This document shows positions 15,707 through 24,197 of a stretch of 64,000 bases of DNA, one piece after another. This DNA comes from Microbacterium sp. T32 (lineage in GTDB: Bacteria; Actinomycetota; Actinomycetes; Actinomycetales; Microbacteriaceae). The DNA lies in assembly GCF_001619615.1 (NCBI RefSeq), contig NZ_LQQP01000012.1, forward strand, positions 310,001 through 374,000. Direction: 5' to 3'. Every line of letters begins with the position of its first letter. Positions within the stretch are counted from its first letter, which is position 1. Below the pieces are notes generated by a model. The model saw only the letters and a program-made list of their open reading frames with translations. It was not told the DNA's origin and made no database searches. A program made the translations under genes and the position numbers.

Positions 15707-17043
15707 GCGTTGACGACCTCGCGCGCGCCGTCGGCATCCACGAACTCGTCGAGGGGAATGGATGCCGTGCCCTCGAGGGCCTGAGCGAGGTCCCCGATGA
15801 TGTCGTCGACGTCCTCGATACCGATGGACAGGCGGATCGTGCCGGGGAACACCCCGGCGCGCTCGCGTTCGGCCACGGCCCGAGCGGAGTGGCTGGTGCT
15901 CTGCGGGTGCAGCACGAGCGTGCGGACGTCGCCGAGGTGCGTCATGTGCGTGATGAGGCGTACCGACTGCACGAGGTGACGCGCGGCCTCGAGCCCGCCG
16001 CGAAGGGTCACCGTGAACACCGAGCCGCTGCCGCGCGTCAGGTACCGGCGACCGAGCTCGTGGTGCGGGTGCGAGGGGAGACCGACGTAGTCGACGCGCT
16101 CGACCTCGGGCCGCGTCTCGAGCCACTGCGCGACCGCGAGCGCGTTCGCGGACTGCCGCTCGACCCGCAGGCTCAGCGTCTCCACGCCCTGGCCGATGAG
16201 GAAGGCGTTGAGCGGCGACGGCGACGGGCCGAAGCGCGGCGCGACGCTCTCGCGCAGGTACTGCCCGCGGGCGCGTCGGCCGTACTTCTCGGCGTAGCTC
16301 GCACCGCCGAGTCGGTCGGTCTGCACGAGGTGGGGGAAGAGATGACCGGATGCCGCCGCGTCGAAGCGTCCGTCGTCGACGATGACGCCGCCGAGCACGG
16401 CACCCTGCCCGGCGAGGAACTTGCTCGCCGAGTGCACGACGATCGCGGCGCCGTGCTCGATCGGCCGTAGGAGGTACGGGGTGGTGAACGTGCTGTCGAC
16501 GACGAGCGGAACGCCGCGCTCGGCACCGATCGCCGCGACGGCGGCGACGTCGATCACGTCGTTGCGTGCGTTCGAGAGGGTCTCCGCGAAGAGGGCCTTG
16601 GTCCGCGGCGTGATCGCGGCGCGCCACGCGGCGAGGTCCGAGGTGTCGACGAAGGTCGCCTGGATGCCGAGCCGCGCGAAGTTGTCGAGGAGGAGACCGC
16701 GCGTGCCCTCGTAGATGTGCTCGGACACGACGATGTGGTCGCCGGCATCCAGGAGTCCGAGGAGGGCGACGGTGACCGCCGCCTGACCGCTCGAGACGAG
16801 GATCGCCTGGTCGCCGCCCTCGAGCGACGCGATGCGCTCCTCGACGGCCTGCACCGTCGGGTTGCCGGTGCGGGTGTAGCCGAAGCCGCTGCCGGTGGCG
16901 AAGTGCGCCGCCGACTCGTCGAGGTCGGAGAACGTGAAGCCGGCCGTGAGGTAGATCGGCGTCGCGCGCGGCGAGGCGGGCGCGACGGACGTCCCCACGT
17001 GCACCTGACGGGTCGAGAACCCGGTGTCATTCTGCGCGCTCAT
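15703..17043 (-). CDS. O-acetylhomoserine sulfhydrylase (Cys/Met metabolism PLP enzyme)
   Basis: Encodes 446 residues. ATG 17043 is chosen because GGAAGGAGAG precedes it by 7 nt; an in-frame ATG 30 nt upstream lacks one. PLP attachment is expected at Lys208 (HSASKFLAG). Other family markers are YTRTGNPTVQ, SSGQAAV and VVDSTFTTPY. The length of about 440 residues and the AAYAEK-like GGASYAEKYGRR region fit O-acetylhomoserine aminocarboxypropyltransferase (makes homocysteine from O-acetylhomoserine and sulfide) better than the shorter cystathionine gamma-synthases. It is the first gene of a two-gene operon with the monooxygenase. Confidence 0.88.
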   Translation of the reverse strand: MSAQNDTGFSTRQVHVGTSVAPASPRATPIYLTAGFTFSDLDESAAHFATGSGFGYTRTGNPTVQAVEERIASLEGGDQAILVSSGQAAVTVALLGLLDAGDHIVVSEHIYEGTRGLLLDNFARLGIQATFVDTSDLAAWRAAITPRTKALFAETLSNARNDVIDVAAVAAIGAERGVPLVVDSTFTTPYLLRPIEHGAAIVVHSASKFLAGQGAVLGGVIVDDGRFDAAASGHLFPHLVQTDRLGGASYAEKYGRRARGQYLRESVAPRFGPSPSPLNAFLIGQGVETLSLRVERQSANALAVAQWLETRPEVERVDYVGLPSHPHHELGRRYLTRGSGSVFTVTLRGGLEAARHLVQSVRLITHMTHLGDVRTLVLHPQSTSHSARAVAERERAGVFPGTIRLSIGIEDVDDIIGDLAQALEGTASIPLDEFVDADGAREVVNA

Positions 17044-17149
17044 GCGGCACTCTCCTTCCAACGGCGTCGCCACAGGCTCGCACGTGCGCCCCGCCGCCGA
17101 CGAAATGTGCGGCGCCGTGTTACGCGGGGAGGGGCCTGCGGCCCGGTGG

Positions 17150-17155
17150 TATCGT
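17150..17155 (+). promoter_or_regulatory. -10 element of the leuCD transcript
   Basis: TATCGT is followed by exactly 6 nt and then the GTG of the leader ORF at 17162, the spacing seen at ten other leaderless genes in this window. No clear -35 is visible. Confidence 0.55.
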
Positions 17156-17161
17156 GGCGAG

Positions 17162-17212
17162 GTGCGGATCGCCGGCCTCCTCCTTAGCGGCCGCGACGAG
17201 ACCTTGTTCTAG
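17162..17212 (+). CDS. Putative leuCD leader peptide, 16 residues, Leu-rich, leaderless
   Basis: GTG 17162 to TAG 17212 encodes MRIAGLLLSGRDETLF. Four of 16 residues are Leu, three of them consecutive (CTC CTC CTT, 17177-17185). The GTG lies at the predicted transcription start, so the mRNA would be leaderless. The ORF ends inside the loop of the hairpin described at 17191-17228, the arrangement expected for ribosome-mediated attenuation in which stalling at Leu codons reports leucine supply. Attenuators with leader peptides are established for amino-acid operons in Actinobacteria; this example is inferred from sequence. Confidence 0.55.
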   Translation: MRIAGLLLSGRDETLF

Positions 17213-17243
17213 GCCTTTCTCGTCGCGGAGTTCGTCGCGGGCC
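17189..17243 (+). promoter_or_regulatory. Candidate leucine attenuator with competing RNA hairpins
   Basis: CCGCGACGAGA (17191-17201) is perfectly complementary to 17218-17228. CGTCGCGG occurs twice (17221-17228 and 17233-17240), and the second copy can also pair with 17189-17198, so two structures exclude each other. The Leu codons end 6 nt before the left arm, so a ribosome stalled there would cover it. No T-tract follows, so control could act through Rho or through access to the leuC ribosome-binding site (AGGAG, 17258-17262). Confidence 0.5.
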
Positions 17244-17275
17244 TCACATCCCATCCGAGGAGAAACGCAAGTCTC

Positions 17276-18757
17276 ATGAGCACGACATCGATCGACGGCA
17301 TCCACATTCCCGATCGCCCCCGGACCCTGGCGGAGAAGGTGTGGGACGACCACCTGGTCGTCAAGGGCGAGGACGGTCAGCCCGATCTCATCTACATCGA
17401 CCTCCACCTGGTGCACGAGGTCACGAGCCCGCAGGCGTTCGACGGTCTGCGCGCCGAGGGTCGTCCGGTCCGCCGCCTCGACCTGACCATCGCAACCGAG
17501 GATCACAACACTCCGACGCTCGACATCGACAAGCCGATCGCCGACCTGACGAGCCGCACCCAGATCGAGACGCTGCGCCGCAACGCCGACGAGTTCGGCG
17601 TCCGCATCCACTCGCTGGGCGACAAGGAGCAGGGCATCGTCCACGTCGTCGGCCCGCAGCTGGGCCTCACGATGCCGGGCATCACGGTCGTGTGCGGCGA
17701 CAGCCACACCTCGACCCACGGCGCCTTCGGGGCGATGGCGTTCGGGATCGGTACGAGCGAGGTGGAGCACGTCCTCGCGACGCAGACGCTGCCGCTCAAG
17801 CCGTTCAAGACCATGGCGATCACGGTCGAAGGGGAGCTGAAGCCCGGCGTCACCGCGAAGGACATCATCCTCGCGATCATCGCCAAGATCGGTGCGAACG
17901 GCGGCCAGGGCTACGTGCTCGAGTTCCGCGGCAGTGCGATCCGCTCCCTCTCGATGGAGGGACGCATGACGATGTGCAACATGTCGATCGAGGCCGGCGC
18001 CCGCGCGGGCATGATCGCGCCCGACGAGACGACCTTCGCGTACGTGAAGGAAAAGCCGCACGCGCCGCAGGGTCAGGACTGGGACGACGCCGTCGCCTAC
18101 TGGCGTACGCTCCCGAGCGATGAGGGCGCTGTCTACGACGCCGAGGTGTTCCTCGACGCGAACGAGCTCGAGCCCTTCGTCACCTGGGGAACCAACCCCG
18201 GTCAGGGCGTCTCGCTGTCGGACGTCGTCCCCACGCCGGCCGAGATCGCGGACGCGAACGAGCGCGCCGCCGCCGAGCGCGCGCTGGAGTACATGGCTCT
18301 CGAGCCGGGCACGCCGATGAAGGACATCCCCGTGGATGCCGTCTTCATGGGGTCGTGCACCAACAGCCGCATCGAGGACCTCCGCGCGTTCGCCTCCGTC
18401 ATCCGGGGCCGCACGAAGGCCGAGAACGTCCGCGTCATGGTGGTCCCCGGATCCGCACGGGTGCGGCTGGAGGCCGAGGCCGAGGGCCTCGACAAGGTCT
18501 TCACCGAGTTCGGCGCCGAGTGGCGCTTCGCCGGCTGCTCGATGTGCCTGGGCATGAACCCCGACCAGCTCGCCCCGGGCGAGCGCTGCGCGTCCACGTC
18601 CAACCGCAACTTCGAGGGCCGCCAGGGCAAGGGCGGACGCACGCACCTGGTTTCGCCGCTGGTCGCGGCGGCGACCGCCGTGCGCGGGACGCTCTCGAGC
18701 CCGTCGGACCTCGAGCCGCTGCCCGCTGCAATCGCCACGACCGGGGCGGAGGCCTGA
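17276..18757 (+). CDS. leuC: 3-isopropylmalate dehydratase large subunit
   Basis: Encodes 493 residues. With LeuD it isomerises 2-isopropylmalate to 3-isopropylmalate in leucine synthesis. The aconitase-family 4Fe-4S ligands are Cys361 (GSCTNSR), Cys421 and Cys424 (GCSMC), and [12 protein letters not shown] marks the substrate region. A strong AGGAG lies 13 nt before the ATG. It overlaps nothing, but leuD begins 1 nt after its stop codon. The 115-bp region upstream carries the Leu-rich leader ORF and hairpins. Complete and normal in length. Confidence 0.96.
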   Translation: MSTTSIDGIHIPDRPRTLAEKVWDDHLVVKGEDGQPDLIYIDLHLVHEVTSPQAFDGLRAEGRPVRRLDLTIATEDHNTPTLDIDKPIADLTSRTQIETLRRNADEFGVRIHSLGDKEQGIVHVVGPQLGLTMPGITVVCGDSHTSTHGAFGAMAFGIGTSEVEHVLATQTLPLKPFKTMAITVEGELKPGVTAKDIILAIIAKIGANGGQGYVLEFRGSAIRSLSMEGRMTMCNMSIEAGARAGMIAPDETTFAYVKEKPHAPQGQDWDDAVAYWRTLPSDEGAVYDAEVFLDANELEPFVTWGTNPGQGVSLSDVVPTPAEIADANERAAAERALEYMALEPGTPMKDIPVDAVFMGSCTNSRIEDLRAFASVIRGRTKAENVRVMVVPGSARVRLEAEAEGLDKVFTEFGAEWRFAGCSMCLGMNPDQLAPGERCASTSNRNFEGRQGKGGRTHLVSPLVAAATAVRGTLSSPSDLEPLPAAIATTGAEA

Positions 18758-18758
18758 C

Positions 18759-19355
18759 ATGGAGAAGTTCACCACGCACACCGGAATCGTGGCGCCGCTG
18801 AAGCGCTCGGCCGTCGACACCGACCAGATCATCCCTGCCGTGTACCTCAAGCGCGTCACCAAGACGGGCTTCGAGGACGCGCTGTTCGCGAACTGGCGAC
18901 AGGACCCCGAGTTCGTCCTCAATCAGGATGCCTACCGCTCGGCATCCATTCTCGTGGCGGGCCCCGACTTCGGCACCGGATCCAGCCGCGAGCACGCAGT
19001 GTGGGCGCTCCGCGACTACGGCTTCCGCGTCGTCCTGAGCCCCAAGTTCGCCGACATCTTCCGCGGCAACTCGGGCAAGCAGGGCCTGGTCACGGGGGTG
19101 ATCGGCGAGGACGACGTGGAGCGCATCTGGGCCGCAGCCGAGGCGCAGCCGGGCGTGGAGATGACGGTCGACCTCGAGGCGCGAACCGCCACACTCGGCG
19201 ACCTCCGAGTCTCGTTCGACATCGACGATTACACTAGGTGGCGGCTTCTCGAAGGGCTCGACGACATCGGGCTCACCCTGCGCAACGAAGACAAGATTTC
19301 GCAGTTCGAGGCGCGCCGCGAGGCATGGCGGCCGCGGACCCTTCCGGTCCGCTAA
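18759..19355 (+). CDS. leuD: 3-isopropylmalate dehydratase small subunit
   Basis: Encodes 198 residues, the usual size of the swivelling domain partner of LeuC. Motifs include [13 protein letters not shown] near residues 21-33 and [17 protein letters not shown], which lines the active site at the subunit interface. It follows leuC directly and must be cotranscribed with it. Two hairpins follow its stop codon. Confidence 0.96.
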   Translation: MEKFTTHTGIVAPLKRSAVDTDQIIPAVYLKRVTKTGFEDALFANWRQDPEFVLNQDAYRSASILVAGPDFGTGSSREHAVWALRDYGFRVVLSPKFADIFRGNSGKQGLVTGVIGEDDVERIWAAAEAQPGVEMTVDLEARTATLGDLRVSFDIDDYTRWRLLEGLDDIGLTLRNEDKISQFEARREAWRPRTLPVR

Positions 19356-19378
19356 GCCCGGTCGGCCCGATCGGGCCG
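19334..19378 (+). terminator. Hairpins after leuD
   Basis: GCGGACC/GGTCCGC (19334-19340 with 19346-19352) abuts the leuD stop, and the 16-nt palindrome CGGCCCGATCGGGCCG lies at 19363-19378. Neither has a T-tract. They may reduce read-through into murA. Confidence 0.4.
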
Positions 19379-19418
19379 TTCCGCCGCCCCTCGTCCACGA
19401 AGTGAGGTCTACCCCCCT

Positions 19419-20792
19419 ATGAGCACACTCGTCACTAACTCCGGAGAGCACTCGATCGTGAAGCCGGACTGGGAAGCGGCCGAGACCCTGGTGATCCGCG
19501 GCGGACGACCTCTCCGCGGAACGGTCGAGGTCAAGGGGGCGAAGAACCTCGTCACGAAGGCGATGGTGGCGGCGCTTCTGGGCGACACCACGAGCACGCT
19601 GCGCGACGTCCCGAACATCAGCGACGTCAAGGTCGTCCGTTCGCTCCTCGAGGTGCACGGCGTCACCGTGACCGAGGGCGACGAGGAGGGGACTCTCCAC
19701 CTCGACCCCTCGGGCGCGGTCGCCGCGCACTTCGAGGAGATCGACGCGCACGCGGGCGCGTCCCGCATCCCGATCCTGTTCTGCGGCCCGCTGCTGCACC
19801 TGCTCGGCGAGGCGCTGATCCCCGACCTGGGTGGATGCCGCATCGGCGACCGTCCGATCAACTTCCACATGGACGCGCTCCGTGCGTTCGGTGCGGTGGT
19901 CGACAAGAGCTACGAGGGCATCCGCATCACGGCCCCGAACGGCCTGCACGGAGCGAACATCACGCTGCCGTACCCGAGCGTCGGGGCGACCGAGCAGGTG
20001 CTCCTCACCGCCGTCCGCGCGAAGGGCGTCACGGAGCTGCGGAACGCCGCGATCGAGCCCGAGATCATGGACCTCATCGCCGTCCTGCAGAAGATGGGCG
20101 CGATCATCTCGTACGAGCCCAACCGGGTGATCTTCATCGAGGGCGTCGACCGTCTCGTGGGCTACGACCACCGCGCGATCTTCGACCGGAACGAGGCGGC
20201 GTCGTGGGCGTGCGCCGCTCTGGCCACCGACGGCGAGATCTTCGCCCAGGGCGCCCGTCAGCAGGACATGCTCACGTTCCTCAACGTCTTCCGCAAGGCC
20301 GGCGGCTGGTTCGACGTCCGCGAGGACGGCATCCTGTTCCGCCGTGGCGGCGATCTCAAGCCCGTGATGGTCGAGACGGACGTCCACCCCGGCTTCATGA
20401 CCGACTGGCAGCAGCCGCTCATCGTGGCGCTGACCCAGGCGCACGGCACGTCGACCGTGCACGAGACGGTGTACGAGAACCGTCTCGGATTCACGCAGGC
20501 GCTCAACAAGATGGGTGCCGACATCGTCGTGCACCCCAAGGGCATCGCGAGCCCCGACCGCCGCGTCCCGCGCCGCGACCTCGAGCAGGCTGCCGTCATC
20601 AACGGCCCGACGCCCCTGCACGGTGCCGATGTCGAGGTGCCCGACCTGCGCGGCGGCTACAGCTACGTCATCGCCGCGTTGGCGGCCGAGGGCGAGTCGA
20701 CGGTGCGCAACATCGGCATCATCCGCCGCGGGTACGAGAAGTTCCTCGAGAAGCTGACCGCTCTCGACGCCGACTTCGACGTCGTGGGCTGA
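19419..20792 (+). CDS. murA: UDP-N-acetylglucosamine 1-carboxyvinyltransferase
   Basis: Encodes 457 residues. First committed step of peptidoglycan synthesis: transfers enolpyruvate from PEP to UDP-GlcNAc in the cytoplasm. Lys42-Asn43 in VKGAKN match the catalytic pair. Cys140 in LGGCRIGDRP occupies the position of the fosfomycin-targeted cysteine, so sensitivity at the target is expected. It is about 30 residues longer than the E. coli enzyme, owing to an N-terminal extension and small insertions. A run of cell-envelope genes follows (plsC, gpsA, ddl). Confidence 0.93.
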   Translation: MSTLVTNSGEHSIVKPDWEAAETLVIRGGRPLRGTVEVKGAKNLVTKAMVAALLGDTTSTLRDVPNISDVKVVRSLLEVHGVTVTEGDEEGTLHLDPSGAVAAHFEEIDAHAGASRIPILFCGPLLHLLGEALIPDLGGCRIGDRPINFHMDALRAFGAVVDKSYEGIRITAPNGLHGANITLPYPSVGATEQVLLTAVRAKGVTELRNAAIEPEIMDLIAVLQKMGAIISYEPNRVIFIEGVDRLVGYDHRAIFDRNEAASWACAALATDGEIFAQGARQQDMLTFLNVFRKAGGWFDVREDGILFRRGGDLKPVMVETDVHPGFMTDWQQPLIVALTQAHGTSTVHETVYENRLGFTQALNKMGADIVVHPKGIASPDRRVPRRDLEQAAVINGPTPLHGADVEVPDLRGGYSYVIAALAAEGESTVRNIGIIRRGYEKFLEKLTALDADFDVVG

Positions 20793-20795
20793 GCC

Positions 20796-21536
20796 GTGGC
20801 GGCCACCCCGGAGAAGAGCCGGCCGAGCGCCTTCTGGCCCCTCGCCGTGGTCGTCGTCCCGCTCGTGGGGCTGTTCGCCCGCATCGAGTTGCGGGGCGTG
20901 GAGAACCTCCCGCGCGAGGGCGCCTACGTGCTTGCGCCGAACCACAACTCCGAGTTCGACCCGCTCATCGTCGCCGTCGCGGTGTGGCGCGTCGGCCGCG
21001 CCCCGCGGTTCATGGCGAAGGAGAGCCTGTTCAAGGTCCCGGTCCTCGGAGCGGCGCTCCGCGCGACCGGAATGGTGCCCGTGCCGCGGACGTCCGCGAG
21101 CGCCAACCAGTCCATCACCGCCGCGCAGGACATCGCGCGCGACGGGCGCGGTGTCATCGTGTACCCCGAGGGCACGCTGACTCGCGATCCCGACCTGTGG
21201 CCGATGCGCGGCAAGACCGGTGCCGTGCGGCTCGCGCTCGGCGGCGGCCTGCCGCTCATCCCCATGGCGCAGTGGGGTGTTCAGCAGATCCTGCCCCGGT
21301 ACGGCAAGCTGCGCTTCCCCCGTCGCTCGCACGTCATCGTCGAGTTCGGGCCGGCGCTGGACCTGTCCGAATTCCGCGCCACGGCGACGCAACCGGCCAC
21401 GCTGACGCGCGCGACCGACGCCCTCATGGCGCGGATCGCCGAGATGCTGTCGGGCCTGCGCGGTGCGCCGGCGCCCGCGGAGCGGTGGAACCCGTCGCAG
21501 CACGGGCAGAACGAGACGGGCCGCCTTGAGTCGTAA
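20796..21536 (+). CDS. plsC: 1-acyl-sn-glycerol-3-phosphate acyltransferase
   Basis: Encodes 246 residues from GTG 20796, 3 nt after the murA stop. Membrane-associated enzyme forming phosphatidic acid from lysophosphatidic acid. The catalytic HX4D motif is NHNSEFD (His50, Asp55), motif II is in the MAKESLFKVP region and motif III is YPEGT. An N-terminal hydrophobic stretch (about 13-28) likely anchors it. The downstream gpsA makes glycerol-3-phosphate, the precursor of the same pathway, and overlaps its last 11 nt. Confidence 0.88.
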   Translation: MAATPEKSRPSAFWPLAVVVVPLVGLFARIELRGVENLPREGAYVLAPNHNSEFDPLIVAVAVWRVGRAPRFMAKESLFKVPVLGAALRATGMVPVPRTSASANQSITAAQDIARDGRGVIVYPEGTLTRDPDLWPMRGKTGAVRLALGGGLPLIPMAQWGVQQILPRYGKLRFPRRSHVIVEFGPALDLSEFRATATQPATLTRATDALMARIAEMLSGLRGAPAPAERWNPSQHGQNETGRLES

Positions 21537-22662
21537 GACCGAGACCGCCGGGCCCAAGGTCGCTGTCATCGGCGCGGGCAGCTGGGGGACGACGTTCGGC
21601 AAGATCCTCGCCGACGGCGGTGCCTCCGTCGTGATGTGGGCGCGCCGCCCCGAGCTCGCCGCCGAAATCACCGAGTCCAAGCGCAACAGCCGCTACCTCT
21701 CCGGGATCAACCTGCCGCGCACGATGACCGCGACGACGAGTCTCGCCGAGGCGCTCGACGGCGCCCAGCAGGTGTATCTCTCCATCCCGAGCCAGGCGCT
21801 GCGCGAGAACCTCGCCGCCGTGAAGCCGCTGGTCGACCGCACGGACGCACCGATCGTGTCCCTCATGAAGGGCGTCGAGAAGTCGTCCGGGCTGCGGATG
21901 AGCCAGGTCATCGAGCAGGTGCTGCTGTGCGACCCCGCGCGGATCGCCGTGGCATCCGGCCCGAATCTCGCCCTCGAGATCGCGCGGGAGCAGCCGACGG
22001 CCGCGGTCATCAGCTCGCTGAGCCCCGAGACCGCCGAGGCCGTCGCCCGGCGCGCGCGCAACCGCTACTTCCGGTCGTTCGTGAACACCGACGTCATCGG
22101 CACCGAGTTCGGCGGCGTGCTGAAGAACCTCATCGCCGTCGCGATCGGGATTGTGGACGGCGTCGGCTACGGCGAGAACACGAAAGCCTCGATCATCACG
22201 CGCGGTCTCGTCGAGATGACCGACTTCGCCGTCGCCCAGGGCGCTCAGCCCGAGACGCTCCAGGGCCTCGCGGGCCTCGGCGACCTCATCGCGACGTGCC
22301 AGTCGCCGCTGAGCCGCAACAACACGGCCGGACGCCTGCTCGGGCAGGGCTACAGCTACCAGGATGTCGTGAAGCAGATGCAGCAGACCGCGGAGGGACT
22401 GGCATCCGTCGCCCCCGTCCTGCAGCTGGCACGCGAGGTCGGCGTCGACATGCCGATCGTGCGACAGGTGAAGATGGTGCTCGACGGCACCATGAATCCG
22501 CGCGACATCGCGCCCCATCTCACGACCGACGACGACCAGCCGCAGGGCGAGAGGACGCAGAATGACCAAACCGGCGGTGGCGGTGCTCTTCGGCGGGCGC
22601 TCCAGCGAGCATTCGATCAGTTCCGCCACGGCGGGCGGGGTGCTGCGGGCGATCGATCGTGA
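21526..22662 (+). CDS. gpsA: Glycerol-3-phosphate dehydrogenase [NAD(P)+], with 101-nt overlap into ddl
   Basis: Encodes 378 residues if started at TTG 21526, which places the nucleotide-binding GAGSWGTT at residues 16-23 as in the family; no ATG or GTG lies at a suitable place. It reduces dihydroxyacetone phosphate to glycerol-3-phosphate for phospholipids. Conserved motifs include SLMKGVE, GVLKNLIAVAIGIVDG (catalytic Lys) and GLGDLIATC. The conserved core ends near NPRDIAPHL; a polar tail then runs 101 nt into ddl before the stop. The long overlap is unusual and might be real or reflect a lost stop or sequence error. Confidence 0.88.
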   Translation: MSRKTETAGPKVAVIGAGSWGTTFGKILADGGASVVMWARRPELAAEITESKRNSRYLSGINLPRTMTATTSLAEALDGAQQVYLSIPSQALRENLAAVKPLVDRTDAPIVSLMKGVEKSSGLRMSQVIEQVLLCDPARIAVASGPNLALEIAREQPTAAVISSLSPETAEAVARRARNRYFRSFVNTDVIGTEFGGVLKNLIAVAIGIVDGVGYGENTKASIITRGLVEMTDFAVAQGAQPETLQGLAGLGDLIATCQSPLSRNNTAGRLLGQGYSYQDVVKQMQQTAEGLASVAPVLQLAREVGVDMPIVRQVKMVLDGTMNPRDIAPHLTTDDDQPQGERTQNDQTGGGGALRRALQRAFDQFRHGGRGAAGDRS

Positions 22663-23647
22663 CCGCTTCCGGGTGATCCCCGTCGGGATCACTCGCGACG
22701 GCGCCTTCGTGCTCGAAGACGACGACCCCGACAAGTTCGCGCTTCGCCCCGAGGCTCTGCCCGAGGTGCGCGACAACGGCACCCGCGTGCGACTGCCCGA
22801 TTCGGTGCTGTCGCGCGAATGGACAGTGACGGATGCCGACGGCGAACGGTCGCTCGGCGATGTCGATGTCGTCCTCCCGATCCTGCACGGCCGCTTCGGT
22901 GAGGACGGCACGATCCAGGGGCTCCTCGAGCTCCTCGGCATCCCGTACGCCGGCGGCGGAGTGCTCATGTCGGCGATCGGCATGAACAAGAACGTCACCA
23001 AGCGCGTCCTGCGTTCGGCGGGGGTGCCGGTGGTGCCGTGGGTCGCGGTGACGCGGGCCGACCTCGCGCGCAACCGCGACCTGTGGGAGCGGCGCATCCG
23101 CTCCCTCGACCTGCCCGTGTTCGTGAAGCCGAACGAGGCCGGGTCCAGCGTCGGCGTGACGAAGGTCTCAGCGTGGGAAGACCTGGATGCCGCCCTCGAC
23201 ACGGCCTTCGCGGAGGACCGTCTCGTCCTGGTGGAGCAGGCGGTCGTGGGGCGGGAGCTGGAGGTCGGCGTGCTGCCCGGCCGCGACGGTGGTCCGGTGC
23301 GCGTGAGCGTCGCCGGGGAGATCGTCGTGACGGGCCGCGAGTTCTACGACTTCGAGGCGAAGTACATGAACGCTCCCGGTGTCGACCTCGTGTGCCCCGC
23401 CGACCTGCGCGACGGCGAGCTCGCCGAGATGCAGCGGATCGCCGCCCAGGCGTTCGAGGCGCTCGGCGGCGAGGGTCTCGCGCGCGTCGACTTCTTCTAC
23501 ACGGGCACCGAGTTCTACGTGAACGAGGTCAACACGATGCCCGGGTTCACGCCGATCTCGATGTTCCCGACGTGCTGGATCGCGTCCGGGCTGTCGTATC
23601 CCGAGCTGATCAGCGACCTGCTCGACGCCGCGCTCGACCGCGCCTGA
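22562..23647 (+). CDS. ddl: D-alanine-D-alanine ligase
   Basis: Encodes 361 residues of the ATP-grasp family. It makes the D-Ala-D-Ala dipeptide for peptidoglycan. N-terminal VLFGGRSSEHSIS, central VFVKPNEAGSSVGV and the C-terminal FYVNEVNTMPGFT (metal and phosphate ligands) are intact, with the substrate loop near EFYDFEAKYM. The ATG lies within the gpsA frame. It is adjacent to murA and gpsA in a wall/lipid group and convergent with the DUF3515 gene at a 15-bp gap. Confidence 0.94.
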   Translation: MTKPAVAVLFGGRSSEHSISSATAGGVLRAIDRDRFRVIPVGITRDGAFVLEDDDPDKFALRPEALPEVRDNGTRVRLPDSVLSREWTVTDADGERSLGDVDVVLPILHGRFGEDGTIQGLLELLGIPYAGGGVLMSAIGMNKNVTKRVLRSAGVPVVPWVAVTRADLARNRDLWERRIRSLDLPVFVKPNEAGSSVGVTKVSAWEDLDAALDTAFAEDRLVLVEQAVVGRELEVGVLPGRDGGPVRVSVAGEIVVTGREFYDFEAKYMNAPGVDLVCPADLRDGELAEMQRIAAQAFEALGGEGLARVDFFYTGTEFYVNEVNTMPGFTPISMFPTCWIASGLSYPELISDLLDAALDRA

Positions 23648-23662
23648 CGCGCGGCGGCCCGC

Positions 23663-24172
23663 TCAGGGGGTCGTGCTGGGCGTAGGCGCCGGGGTCGCGT
23701 CGTCGGGGGACGTGCACACCTGGCCTGTCGCGGGCAGGTAGTCGCGAATGAGCGGCGCGAGGGCCGACGCGATGTCGGCGCTGCTCGCCTCGGCGTAGTC
23801 GAGGTAGACCTGGACGGCGGGAGTGCGGCCGAACGTCGTCAGCGTGTAGCGGTTCTGATCGGCCTGTGACTCGTCGACCAGCCAGTCCACGCCGTCGAAC
23901 GGGCGGCAGGGGAGCGTCGACGGCCCGGGGGCCTCGAGCCCGCACGTCAGCAGGATGCTGGCGGGATCGCCCCACGCGCCGGTCGCCTGGGCGTCGGTCC
24001 AGCGGCGCTCCTGACCGGAGATCGACTTCGGCAGTCGCGCGATGATCTGCGCGCACGCGGGGTCGTTGGCATCCTTCGCCGGCTGCATCGAGACGGTCGA
24101 CGTGCACGCGGCGAGCCCCGGAAGAAGAGCGAGGGTGGCGATCAGCGCGAGGGAACGACGGGAGCGGGGCAC
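23663..24172 (-). CDS. DUF3515 lipoprotein
   Basis: Encodes 169 residues from GTG 24172. N-terminal LALIATLALLPGLAAC gives a lipobox (LAAC) near residue 22. The mature part has CAQIIARLPKSI, LLTCGLEAPGPS and VDWLVDES, the signature of DUF3515, an actinobacterial family habitually found next to ddl and thiL, as here. Function unknown. Its -10 (TAGCCT, 24184-24179) lies 6 nt before the start codon, so its mRNA should be leaderless and shares a bidirectional promoter with thiL. Confidence 0.88.
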   Translation of the reverse strand: MPRSRRSLALIATLALLPGLAACTSTVSMQPAKDANDPACAQIIARLPKSISGQERRWTDAQATGAWGDPASILLTCGLEAPGPSTLPCRPFDGVDWLVDESQADQNRYTLTTFGRTPAVQVYLDYAEASSADIASALAPLIRDYLPATGQVCTSPDDATPAPTPSTTP

Positions 24173-24178
24173 CCCTCC

Positions 24179-24191
24179 AGGCTAATAGCGT
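24179..24191. promoter_or_regulatory. Bidirectional back-to-back -10 elements for DUF3515 gene and thiL
   Basis: On the plus strand TAGCGT (24186-24191) precedes thiL GTG by 6 nt. On the minus strand TAGCCT (24184-24179) precedes the DUF3515 GTG by 6 nt. The two hexamers are separated by a single base, so the same 13-bp site can start both transcripts. Confidence 0.6.
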
Positions 24192-24197
24192 GGGAGG

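Noticed and set aside
17044..17149. SAM or other sulfur-responsive riboswitch upstream of the sulfhydrylase gene
   Set aside because: The short upstream region shows no recognisable conserved core or matching stems, and no Cys/Met-rich leader ORF.
18501..21686. Very long open frame on the minus strand opposite leuC, leuD, murA and plsC
   Set aside because: It is antisense to four well-supported genes, is made of low-complexity Arg/His/Asp/Val sequence, and has no recognisable domain. Long antisense frames are expected at this GC content. Similar frames opposite the fru, recG, smc and ffh genes were dropped for the same reason.
24173..24197. TPP riboswitch upstream of thiL
   Set aside because: The -10 lies 6 nt before the start codon, leaving no 5' UTR.
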